NCBI GenBank assembly: GCA_943325255.2
Contig: CALPOS020000018.1
Span: forward strand, 1 to 18,385
Reading direction: 5' to 3'
Origin: Sphingobacterium thalpophilum
GTDB taxonomy: Bacteria > Bacteroidota > Bacteroidia > Flavobacteriales > Flavobacteriaceae
DNA: 18,385 nt
Part shown: in pieces, positions 6,882-14,756 of the stretch
Position numbering within the stretch: the first letter of the stretch is position 1
Layout: every line of letters starts with the position of its first letter
Notes under the pieces: model-generated
Told to the model about the DNA's origin: nothing
Database searches by the model: none
What the model saw: the letters and a program-made list of their open reading frames with translations, nothing else
Program-made: the position numbers and the translations under genes

Positions 6882-9800
6882 TTATTCTTTTATAATCTTT
6901 TCAGTAACTACTTTACCATCTGATTCTAGTTGAAGCAAATACAATCCACGAGACAAGTCAGACACATTTAGTTGTGAATTGTCAATTGTCCCCAACTTAA
7001 TTTGTTTCCCATCAATTGAAAACAACTTGAAGTTAACAGTTCCTGATTGATACAGTCCTACAATATTTAAGACTTCACTCACAGGATTTGGGTAGATAGC
7101 AAAAAGATCCTTGCTATTTTCTTCAACAGCTAATGGGAGTTGTGTACCATTAACGGCTATATTATTAAAGGATATTCGCGCACCAGTATCTGCCGTCATA
7201 TTCGTACCGGTAAATCTTAAACGAACTCTAAAATTAGCATTATTGTTAGCGGCAGTGATATTTGAAAAATCAACGTTAAATAACTGGTATGCGTTTGTTA
7301 AAGGCAAAGTACTAGACTCCAAACCATCAGTTGTCCATGTTGGATCTCCAGCATTCAGTGAGTAATCTACAAGAATTCCAGTCGCATTGGTTAATTCATT
7401 AATGGCAGCAAAAGAGAATTTAATATCTTTCTTCGCAAAGGTTGAAAAATTGAAAACCATTGTATTTCCTAGACTACCGTTTTGCAATGGTTCCTTAATT
7501 TGCAATCCTTTCATATCACTGGTAGCAAAAGGTAAATCGTTGTTTGCTACTGGAATGTAGTTGATATCTGTTGGACTATTTCTGCGTTCCATTGACGCTT
7601 TTCTCCAATTTACAAGATCCGCAGGCGTAAAAGGATAACCGACCAAACAAGATTGATATTGTATCACACCTTCTATTCCTCCAGGCTCATAGGTAGTTGC
7701 TAATGTTTCTAATGGGATATTGTTGGCAATTGCCGAATTCATCATCCAATAATAAATAGGTTGACTGGTTGGAATCGGTTCTGCAACAAATACTGCAGTA
7801 ACGCCAAAACTTGTCGCAGATGTTATTGTAATTGTCGCATCGGTACTAGATGAAGCACCTGTCCAATTGCTAAATACATAACCTGGTTTTGCAATCGCGG
7901 TTAAAGTAACAGGAATATTTGAAAAATAAACGCCGGTCCAAGGATAAGGATTTGCTGAAATTCCAGGAGTTCCCGGTTTAATTTCTATTGTATTCATTTT
8001 GATATAACCATGAGCATCATTAGATACATTTAATGTTGCATCAATATTAGATGTAATTCCAAATTGGGAACGAATATGTTCTCTTTGAAAAGCCGCTCTT
8101 TGATTAGCAAAATCGCGTTCTACACCAAGAAAATATTCCCAAACATTCATGGCAGTTGGGATTTTCCAACGAGCAATGTGTTCAGGCATTTCAGGTTCAA
8201 TGACAGATTTCATACTGTCAATCATCCCCACAACTCTTGAAGGTAAGAAAGTTGTGTTCATTAAATCTGCAAAACGATTGATGAATTCATTTTTATAAAC
8301 CGGGCTAGCTAAAAGTTTGCGCAAAATAAAAGTGGACCAAGCCGGATTTGGATAATCAGGTCCGTTAGGTTCTGTTGCGTCCGCCAACGAATTGTGAGCT
8401 ACGTCGTCATAGTAAAATCCAAACGTGTCATCCAAATCATGAAATGCCCAGCGCCATCTTCCGTCTTGTCCGTATGGAGCATTAGGTTCATAGTTTGCGG
8501 TTCTTTTTCTCCAGTATTCGATATTGGTTCCTGGCCAGTCCCCATTTTGAAGATAGATATTAGAAATATGATAGTCGTTGAAACTATCTGTATCCATTTG
8601 CGTTTTGATGTAATTATAATTAGAGAGCGTTGCCATACTGTTTGAGTTCAAATACGACAGCATTGATTGGTAGTGAATATCATCTCCATATTCAGCTTGC
8701 CCGTTGCTTGCAATACCTTGATCAACTAAGTAATCTAGTTCTGTTGCTGCAATATTAAAGCGATTACTGAAAAAATGATCATCATACTTTTCACGAACAT
8801 TTAATATGCCATTATATTCGCCGTTGATGAATGTAACTGTAGGTTGATAGGATTCGGTGATACAATTCAAAGATTTCAATAAATTATGACATAATGCATC
8901 TCTAAACATCGTGTTGACAAAATCACCACCAGAATTTCTCAGTACAAGATTGGTAAAGTTGTTGTCTGTAAGATTTGAGAAAAAGTTATAATTCATATTG
9001 TCTTTTCCATATTCAGCGCGGGAATACAGATTGTATGACTTACTTCTTGTAGATCTCGAAATTCCTCCATGAATTCGGATTCCAATATCTTGATTTAAGA
9101 CTTCGGTTCCATTCACCAAATAAGTCATGTTGGCTGTTCTTTCGTTATCTCTTCCGCGCCGGTAGTAGTTGGCATTTCCGCTTTCGTACGTTGGATCTAC
9201 ATCGGGATTAGCAGCCCGCCAATTATCAAAGTCGACGCCCGCAACACTAATTCCAGCATTATAATCAAATAATTTATTTTCGTCAATACTCAGTGACAAG
9301 ATCGGTAAAGTAAAGCGATTGGTTCCTAGAGGAGAAATATAATAAGTTCTTGTTTCTGTTTTACTGTCCAAAGCACCAGCTTTGACTAATTTCGCACGAA
9401 CGATAGTTCCTTTAAAAATAGGGGTTGCAGGAATATAGGTCGGGTCAAACGAATAAGTCGTTGACATAGAAGCAATCTTATTAGGAAGTGCCGATCGATC
9501 TGCAATTGGCAAAGGCACGCTGTACTGAAAAGTTCTAAAGTTATTTGTCAAAAATGCACCGAGAGGCTGCGTAGTGCTCACTTCTTGGTATTGATTCTTA
9601 TAGCTGTATGTTGTTCCTCCTAAATTGGACAACTGAGGCTCAGAGCCATCTAAAGTATACAAAATAGTTGCGCCTGGAACAGTAGTAGATAATGTTAGGT
9701 TAAACGCTGTTGTCAGTACAGCAGAATCCTGCGAGAAAGTAGGTGGAGACAGTGCTTCAGTATAAGCTAAAGTTCCGTTGGCTGCTGCAGGTGTTACGAT

Positions 9801-10268
9801 ATTGAAGAACATAAACGAACCAGTTCCGTTAGGAGTTCGTCCGTAAGAGATATTTTGTAGTAAAGGCGGTGTTGTTACAGAATCTAAGGTTAGTCCGCCA
9901 TTGTTGGTTAATAAAATCGTTTCACCACTAGAACTAAGCTTAAAATTGGTGTGTAGCGGGTTTCCAACTACAGCGCGATCTTTATCTGAACACCAAATGA
10001 GCAAGTACTGACCCGCAGCAATTGAAACAGCAGGGAATGTCCATTTAAAAGGAAGCGTCGGATCGTCACTTAAACCAAATCCATCAAGATTTACTGATGA
10101 TCCACCGTTGTTACGAATTTCCACCCAATCTTGGTAGGAACCGTCTTCGTCTTGGTTGATAATGGAGTTAGATCCTATAATTTCATTGATCGTAATGATT
10201 TGACTTGAAGCGGTAAGTGTAGTAATAAGTGAAAGCAAAGTGATAAAAAATGGGGTAGTTTTTTTCAT
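6882..10268 (-). CDS. Secreted CotH-kinase family protein with lamin-tail and T9SS sorting domains
   Basis: A 1128-residue multidomain exoprotein. The signal peptide is 1-22 (cleavage near ASSQ). A lamin-tail domain spans about 24-145 (ITINEIIGSN, DWVEIRN, LDGFGLSDD). A chitobiase C-terminal-like domain spans about 174-312 (LYTLDGSEP at 203-211). The CotH-type domain is about 315-730, with IGIRIHGGISRSTRSKSYNL, LRNSGGDFVNTMFRDAL, NGEYNGILNVREKYD, DWPGTN (577-582) and the acidic HDLDDTFG (610-617) expected at the metal/ATP site. An InlB B-type repeat follows (about 790-828, GYVFSNWTG), then a beta-rich region (about 838-1046) I cannot name, and a T9SS type A tail (1055-1128, YPNP to EKIIKE). 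CotH proteins are atypical protein kinases of spore coats and secreted proteins; the substrate here is unknown. It is expected at the cell surface or in the medium. It is transcribed against both flanking operons, with its own terminator. Confidence 0.9.
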   Translation of the reverse strand: MKKTTPFFITLLSLITTLTASSQIITINEIIGSNSIINQDEDGSYQDWVEIRNNGGSSVNLDGFGLSDDPTLPFKWTFPAVSIAAGQYLLIWCSDKDRAVVGNPLHTNFKLSSSGETILLTNNGGLTLDSVTTPPLLQNISYGRTPNGTGSFMFFNIVTPAAANGTLAYTEALSPPTFSQDSAVLTTAFNLTLSTTVPGATILYTLDGSEPQLSNLGGTTYSYKNQYQEVSTTQPLGAFLTNNFRTFQYSVPLPIADRSALPNKIASMSTTYSFDPTYIPATPIFKGTIVRAKLVKAGALDSKTETRTYYISPLGTNRFTLPILSLSIDENKLFDYNAGISVAGVDFDNWRAANPDVDPTYESGNANYYRRGRDNERTANMTYLVNGTEVLNQDIGIRIHGGISRSTRSKSYNLYSRAEYGKDNMNYNFFSNLTDNNFTNLVLRNSGGDFVNTMFRDALCHNLLKSLNCITESYQPTVTFINGEYNGILNVREKYDDHFFSNRFNIAATELDYLVDQGIASNGQAEYGDDIHYQSMLSYLNSNSMATLSNYNYIKTQMDTDSFNDYHISNIYLQNGDWPGTNIEYWRKRTANYEPNAPYGQDGRWRWAFHDLDDTFGFYYDDVAHNSLADATEPNGPDYPNPAWSTFILRKLLASPVYKNEFINRFADLMNTTFLPSRVVGMIDSMKSVIEPEMPEHIARWKIPTAMNVWEYFLGVERDFANQRAAFQREHIRSQFGITSNIDATLNVSNDAHGYIKMNTIEIKPGTPGISANPYPWTGVYFSNIPVTLTAIAKPGYVFSNWTGASSSTDATITITSATSFGVTAVFVAEPIPTSQPIYYWMMNSAIANNIPLETLATTYEPGGIEGVIQYQSCLVGYPFTPADLVNWRKASMERRNSPTDINYIPVANNDLPFATSDMKGLQIKEPLQNGSLGNTMVFNFSTFAKKDIKFSFAAINELTNATGILVDYSLNAGDPTWTTDGLESSTLPLTNAYQLFNVDFSNITAANNNANFRVRLRFTGTNMTADTGARISFNNIAVNGTQLPLAVEENSKDLFAIYPNPVSEVLNIVGLYQSGTVNFKLFSIDGKQIKLGTIDNSQLNVSDLSRGLYLLQLESDGKVVTEKIIKE

Positions 10269-10501
10269 GACTTTTTTAAAGTATTGATTAATAAGGCCGT
10301 AAAATTATGTAATTGTTAATGAATAGTTATATTTTATCGATACAAAGCGGAAATTCTCTTTGAAGTGCAGTATTTATAAAAAAAGGGAGAATTTAATTGA
10401 ATTTATAAAGTTTTTGAGGACTTACAAGAATACTGAAAGTATCAAAGTAATAGGTTAGTTTTAATCAAAACTACTGCAAACAATTCTATGTAAATTGCAT
10501 C

Positions 10502-10547
10502 AAAAGAAGGAAGAACACCCGCACACCTCATGTCTTTTCCTTTTTTT
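10502..10547 (+). terminator. Terminator-like imperfect hairpin with T-tract
   Basis: AAAAGAAGGAAGA (10502-10514) can pair with TCTTTTCC plus the following T-run (10533-10547), with a two-base bulge and one G-T pair. A run of seven T follows the CC. It has the form of a plus-strand terminator, but no plus-strand gene precedes it. It may end an unrecognised short transcript or be incidental in an A/T-rich region. Confidence 0.3.
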
Positions 10548-10647
10548 AAAGTTAGAGCGTTTAATTAATTATTTTGTGAAGTTAATGGAATATGCATGCG
10601 TCTAAAATAGATGATTTACAAACGTGTAATTGATTAATTCTTATGAA

Positions 10648-10672
10648 TTGAGATATAAAAAACATACATTTG
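10648..10672 (+). promoter_or_regulatory. Promoter-like element for the wecB operon
   Basis: TACATTTG at 10665-10672 matches the Bacteroidota -7 consensus exactly and sits in a 19-base stretch identical to that at 1524-1542. The nearest TTG (10648-10650) is only 14 bases upstream, shorter than the usual spacing, so the -33 element is weak or lies at TTA 10641-10643. If used, the leader to wecB would be about 300 bases. Confidence 0.45.
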
Positions 10673-10776
10673 CGGGCTAGAACAAAAAATCCACAGTCAT
10701 TTTTTTGCGGATTTCAAAAGCTTTCATAGCGTCTAAGGTGAGAAATAAGATAGACAAAAATAAGAAAACTAAAGAA

Positions 10777-10872
10777 ATGTTCTTTCAATCAAAACTTGTA
10801 ATTAGAAGAACATCATGAATAAAGGATTGATTTTTGTAAATTCTAAGATTGAGTTTTTAAGGTCTTCAATCT
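10777..10872 (+). other. Two hairpins in the putative wecB leader
   Basis: ATGTTCTT (10777-10784) pairs with AAGAACAT (10806-10813). AGATTGA (10846-10852) pairs with TCAATCT (10866-10872). Neither is followed by a good T-run. They could belong to a structured 5' leader between the promoter-like element at 10665 and wecB, but stems this short also arise by chance in AT-rich DNA. Confidence 0.25.
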
Positions 10873-10974
10873 ACTAAGACAACACCTAATTTTTTGATCA
10901 CAAGAAAAACCAGGGTTGGTCTGATTAAGCAAATGAATTAAAAGATAAATAATCGCCATCTATCATAAGAATTA

Positions 10975-12126
10975 ATGAAAAGCACAAATAATGAAAAACA
11001 GCAGATGAAGAAAAAGATATTATTCATTTTTGGAACCAGACCAGAGGCAATAAAGATGGCCCCTCTAGTAGAGGGTTTTCTAAACGAGGTTGATTTTGAG
11101 ACAAAAGTTTGCGTAACTGCTCAACATAGAGAAATGTTAGATCAGGTTTTAGATTTCTTTTCCATAAAACCAGATTATGATCTAAATTTAATGGCAAAAG
11201 ACCAAACACTTTACAGTATTACAAGTCAGATAATAATTAGATTGAAGGAGGTGCTTGAAGATTTTAAACCAGACTACGTCTTTGTGCATGGAGATACAAC
11301 AACATCGATGGCTGCGTCACTGGCCTCATTTTATAATGGAGCTAAAGTTTGTCACGTTGAAGCAGGATTAAGAACTAACAATAAGTATTCTCCTTTTCCT
11401 GAAGAAATAAACAGACAAATTACAGGAGTTCTTGCGGATTATCATTTTGCTCCGACAGAAACATCAAAGCAAAATTTATTGCTAGAAAACATAAAAGAAA
11501 ATTCTATTCTAGTTACTGGAAATACGGTTATCGATGCATTAAATAGGAGTATAACAATTGTAGCAGAAAATAAGATACCAGAAGTTGAAAATTTCAAAAA
11601 CAAATATGATCATTTTGAGTCGATAATTTTAGTTACTGGACACAGAAGAGAGAATCACGGGTCAGGCTTTTTAGACATTTGTGAAGCATTGAAACAAATT
11701 GCCATCAACAATCCCAATACTACTATTATTTACCCCGTTCATTTAAATCCAAATGTACTAAGACCTGTTTATGAAATACTTTCTGATGTTGAAAATATTA
11801 TATTGATAGAACCATTATCGTACCCTGCATTTGTTTGGCTAATGAACAAAAGCAAATTGATTCTAACCGACAGTGGAGGTGTTCAAGAAGAAGCACCTAG
11901 TTTAGGCAAACCAGTATTAGTATTGAGAGAAACGACGGAACGGCCAGAGGCTGTAGAGGTAGGAACAGTCATTTTAGTTGGAACTGACGTAGAACGAATA
12001 GTAAGTGAAACACAAATACTATTGGATAACCATGATAGGTATCTAATGATGAGTCAATTGCATAATCCGTATGGCGATGGGAATGCCACAAAGAGAATAA
12101 TAGATTTCATGAAAAAATTAAATTAA
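10975..12126 (+). CDS. wecB: UDP-N-acetylglucosamine 2-epimerase (non-hydrolysing)
   Basis: It interconverts UDP-GlcNAc and UDP-ManNAc in the cytoplasm, supplying the substrate of the WecC enzyme encoded next. Motifs numbered from the first ATG: FGTRPEAIKMAPL (19-31), HGDTTT (105-110), HVEAGLRT (127-134), FPEEINRQ (141-148), GNTVIDA (182-188), TGHRREN (221-227), HLNPN (256-260) and DSGGVQEE (299-306). The ORF is 383 residues from 10975. A second in-frame ATG at 11005 gives a 373-residue protein starting MKKKILFIFGTRPE, which matches the family's usual N terminus, so 11005 may be the true start. No clear Shine-Dalgarno sequence decides between them. It opens the right-hand polysaccharide operon; wecC follows after 15 bases. 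Confidence 0.95.
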   Translation: MKSTNNEKQQMKKKILFIFGTRPEAIKMAPLVEGFLNEVDFETKVCVTAQHREMLDQVLDFFSIKPDYDLNLMAKDQTLYSITSQIIIRLKEVLEDFKPDYVFVHGDTTTSMAASLASFYNGAKVCHVEAGLRTNNKYSPFPEEINRQITGVLADYHFAPTETSKQNLLLENIKENSILVTGNTVIDALNRSITIVAENKIPEVENFKNKYDHFESIILVTGHRRENHGSGFLDICEALKQIAINNPNTTIIYPVHLNPNVLRPVYEILSDVENIILIEPLSYPAFVWLMNKSKLILTDSGGVQEEAPSLGKPVLVLRETTERPEAVEVGTVILVGTDVERIVSETQILLDNHDRYLMMSQLHNPYGDGNATKRIIDFMKKLN

Positions 12127-12141
12127 AACGAAAATAAGCAC

Positions 12142-13338
12142 ATGCCTAAAGTTACGATGATTGGCCTTGGTTATATAGGTTTGCCAACAGCAGCATTAAT
12201 CGCCAGTAAAGGAATAAATGTAAAAGGATTTGATGTCAATAATACTGTCATTAACACAATAAATAAAGGGAATATTCATATTGTAGAACCCGAGTTAGAT
12301 ACATTGGTTAGTAAGGCTGTAAAAGAAGGATTCTTGATTGCAGAAAATGAAGTATTCGCATCAAATGTTTTTTTAGTAGCAGTACCAACGCCATTCAAAG
12401 AAAATAATCAACCAGATTTGTCATATGTCGAGTCTGCCATTAGGAATATAATTCCCGTTTTAAGCCAAGACAATTTGGTGATCATTGAGTCAACAAGCCC
12501 CGTTGGAACTACCCATAAAATGATGGAAATTATAATTTCTGAAAGACCAGAATTGGAAGATAAGTTTTTTATGGCGTATTGCCCAGAAAGAGTCTTGCCA
12601 GGGAATGTGATTTATGAATTGGAACACAACGATCGCGTAATTGGCGGGATAAATGAAAGTTCCACAGAGGCAGCTATTGACTTTTATAAGCTTTTTGTAA
12701 AAGGAGCATTGCACAAGACCGATGCTAAAACGGCTGAAATGTGTAAACTAGTGGAAAATTCATCCAGAGACGTACAAATTGCTTTTGCTAATGAATTATC
12801 AATGATATGTGATGAAGCCAAGATTAATGTTTGGGAATTGATAAAACTTGCCAACAAACACCCAAGAGTAAATATTTTACAACCAGGAACAGGCGTTGGT
12901 GGTCATTGCATTGCCGTTGATCCATGGTTTATCGTATCTGAATTTCCTGAACAATCAAAACTAATCAGAAGCGCTAGGGAGATTAATAATTATAAGACGG
13001 TTTGGGTCGTAGAAAAAATAAGAAAATCAGTACTTGCTTATGAGTTAAAATTTTCAAAAAAACCAACAATTGCTTGCATGGGACTCGCTTTCAAGCCAAA
13101 TATTGATGACTTGAGAGAAAGCCCTGCGCTTCAGGTTGCCCAAGAACTAATTAATTTAGATGTAGAAATACTCTGCGTTGAGCCCAATATTGAAGAACAC
13201 AAAGCGCTAAGAATTTACAGTATGAACGACGCTATTTCCCAAGCTGATATTATTGTTTATCTTGTTGGGCACTATCAATTTGAAGACAATAATAATCAAG
13301 GGAAAATAGTATTAGATTTTGTAAACTTAATGAAGTAG
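12142..13338 (+). CDS. wecC: UDP-N-acetyl-D-mannosaminuronate dehydrogenase
   Basis: A 398-residue member of the UDP-glucose/UDP-ManNAc 6-dehydrogenase family. It oxidises UDP-ManNAc with two NAD+ to UDP-ManNAcA. The Rossmann motif GLGYIGLPTA is at 8-17, ESTSPVGTT at 116-124, CPERVLPGN at 147-155, the EMCKLVEN segment with Lys202 and Asn206, the GVGGHCIAVDPWF segment with the catalytic Cys256 at 251-263, and KPNIDDLRESPA at 318-329. Specificity for ManNAc over glucose is inferred from the wecB neighbour and from the short WecC-type length. It provides the uronic acid on which the next gene's C5-epimerase-like product could act after polymerisation. Confidence 0.93.
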   Translation: MPKVTMIGLGYIGLPTAALIASKGINVKGFDVNNTVINTINKGNIHIVEPELDTLVSKAVKEGFLIAENEVFASNVFLVAVPTPFKENNQPDLSYVESAIRNIIPVLSQDNLVIIESTSPVGTTHKMMEIIISERPELEDKFFMAYCPERVLPGNVIYELEHNDRVIGGINESSTEAAIDFYKLFVKGALHKTDAKTAEMCKLVENSSRDVQIAFANELSMICDEAKINVWELIKLANKHPRVNILQPGTGVGGHCIAVDPWFIVSEFPEQSKLIRSAREINNYKTVWVVEKIRKSVLAYELKFSKKPTIACMGLAFKPNIDDLRESPALQVAQELINLDVEILCVEPNIEEHKALRIYSMNDAISQADIIVYLVGHYQFEDNNNQGKIVLDFVNLMK

Positions 13339-13343
13339 TTGTT

Positions 13344-14756
13344 ATGAAGCTGTTACAGTTCTTATGTATATTTTTTATATGTATTAATTGCTTTCCTCAG
13401 AAAAACAAAGATGAAAAGTTTGCTGAGGCACCAATCTTTCCTTTTGTTAATGCAAATATTGAGAAGTATAATAGTGTTTTTCGAGATTCAAATGGCATTC
13501 CCATGTTGTTGTACGAAAATCAACACCACTATTACCCAATTCAGTATACGCAAATCGCATTGCATTATTATGCAAACTATATTAAAACCAAGAATAAAAG
13601 TAGTAAGGAATCGTTTTTAAAAATTGCAAAATTCACCAAAGAAAAAATTGTCATAATTGACGATTTTGCAGTATTGCAATATAATTTTATAGTTAAACCC
13701 TATAAATTAAAACCCCCTTGTGCATCATCTATGTCGCAAGCATTTGGGCTGGGCGTAATGATTGAAGCCTATTCATTAACAAAAGATAGAACATACTTGG
13801 ACATTGCAAAAAAAATGGTAAAATCGTTCGGAGTTCCAATCGAAAAAGGAGGCGTACAAGCTATTTGGGGTGACACCGTTTTTTATGAAGAATATGCCGA
13901 TATCAATTCTCATGTTCTAAATGGGTATATGTTTTCACTTTCAGGTTTATTTTATTCATATAAAACAACCGGAAATAAAGAAGCTAAGAAGTATTTTGAT
14001 ATTGGGATTAATAGCTTAAAAGTAAAAATAAACCAATATGACGCAGCATTCACTTCTTATTATAGTAAGTTAGCGGGCGAGCAACCTGCTTTTGCTTCCG
14101 CAATAAATGATGATCCTGACCATTATCACGAACTTGAAATTGTTCAATTAATTACGCTTTATATCTGGACCGACGAATCGATTTTTAGGGAATATGCACA
14201 TAAGTTTTTAAAGTATGACAACGGAAACTATAGTGATCCCAATAAAAAGAGCAAATTTTCAAAAATTGAAGCATCTAATACTATCGAGCCAATAAATTAT
14301 GGAGTAGATAAATTAGACGATGAGTTATGGAGTTGGGGAAATTATTGGAGTACGAATCAAACCCCGACCAATTTAGACATCAAATTTTCATTGTTAGGCA
14401 CGGAAAAGGTTAAAAGTAATATTAGTGCTATCACTTTTTATGCAATTTCTGAAAATGCCTTACCTAAAAATTTTGAAGTATATGATTTAGACGAAAGCAA
14501 TAATTGGAATAAAGTCTGTGAAGCCTTTCAAATGCGCGTCAGAAACAGGAATTATTATAAGACTGATAATTTCGAAACCTTTATCGAAACCTTTTATTTT
14601 TCAGAGCCAGTATCAGGAAGTGCTTTAAGAATAAAATTTTTAGATTCCCGAGAGGGAGGAATTATTGCACTGCGGGAAATAAATATTCAATATGACCGTT
14701 TTCAGGAGTTAGAATTCATAGAGAATATTGCCAGAAACAGTAATCCGTTTAAATGA
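13344..14756 (+). CDS. Exported D-glucuronyl C5-epimerase-like protein with discoidin-like C-terminal domain
   Basis: A 470-residue protein with an N-terminal export signal (about 1-19, LLQFLCIFFICINCF). Cys13 and Cys16 are poor lipobox matches, so signal peptidase I is more likely. YYPIQYTQIALHYY (63-76) resembles the YPIQIAQ region of heparosan glucuronyl C5-epimerases (Glce). Residues about 120-290 fit their alpha/alpha-barrel domain: CASSMSQAFGLGVMIEAY, GGVQAIWGDTVFYEEY (169-184), HVLNGYMFSLSGLF and QYDAAFTSYYSKL (231-243), with the Tyr-rich motifs that carry catalysis in Glce. Residues about 315-450 look like a discoidin (F5/8 type C) sandwich for glycan binding. The likely role is C5-epimerisation of uronic residues in the exported polymer. 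Given wecBC upstream, the target could be ManNAcA (to L-GulNAcA), but this is inferred. It starts 5 bases after wecC and overlaps the flippase gene by four bases. Confidence 0.75.
   Translation: MKLLQFLCIFFICINCFPQKNKDEKFAEAPIFPFVNANIEKYNSVFRDSNGIPMLLYENQHHYYPIQYTQIALHYYANYIKTKNKSSKESFLKIAKFTKEKIVIIDDFAVLQYNFIVKPYKLKPPCASSMSQAFGLGVMIEAYSLTKDRTYLDIAKKMVKSFGVPIEKGGVQAIWGDTVFYEEYADINSHVLNGYMFSLSGLFYSYKTTGNKEAKKYFDIGINSLKVKINQYDAAFTSYYSKLAGEQPAFASAINDDPDHYHELEIVQLITLYIWTDESIFREYAHKFLKYDNGNYSDPNKKSKFSKIEASNTIEPINYGVDKLDDELWSWGNYWSTNQTPTNLDIKFSLLGTEKVKSNISAITFYAISENALPKNFEVYDLDESNNWNKVCEAFQMRVRNRNYYKTDNFETFIETFYFSEPVSGSALRIKFLDSREGGIIALREINIQYDRFQELEFIENIARNSNPFK

Larger units (their letters stand above)
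10269..10974. other. Long non-coding intergenic region upstream of wecB
   Basis: About 700 very AT-rich bases separate the divergent CotH-family gene and wecB. I find no convincing coding sequence on either strand and no tRNA. It must hold the minus-strand promoter of the CotH-family gene, for which I see no good TAnnTTTG match, and the plus-strand promoter of the wecB operon. Separately listed elements are a terminator-like hairpin (10502-10547), a promoter-like element (10648-10672) and two leader hairpins (10777-10813, 10846-10872). Confidence 0.6.

Noticed and set aside
6747..6923. An open plus-strand frame (YLKPKAGESGFNVKQQ...) between the T9SS remnant and the CotH-family gene
   Set aside because: It has no in-frame ATG, resembles no family I know, covers the minus-strand terminator and runs into the CotH-family coding sequence on the other strand.
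8394..8645. Plus-strand ORFs of about 80 codons inside the CotH-family gene (also 7111-7365)
   Set aside because: They are antisense shadows of a gene with well-supported domains, and their translations show no recognisable features.
10681..10716. Imperfect repeat AAATCCACA/TGCGGATTT, possible minus-strand terminator
   Set aside because: It has a mismatch or G-U pair and a loop, and no minus-strand gene ends there. It may be incidental.
10815..10877. A 20-codon ORF (starting MNKGLIFVN) in the wecB leader, as a possible leader peptide
   Set aside because: There is no ribosome binding site, no runs of a single amino acid and no terminator directly behind it. Such short frames are expected by chance in AT-rich DNA.
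10269..10974. Search of the long intergenic region for tRNA, attachment sites, IS ends or CRISPR repeats
   Set aside because: No cloverleaf, terminal inverted repeats with a transposase, target duplications or regularly spaced repeats could be seen.
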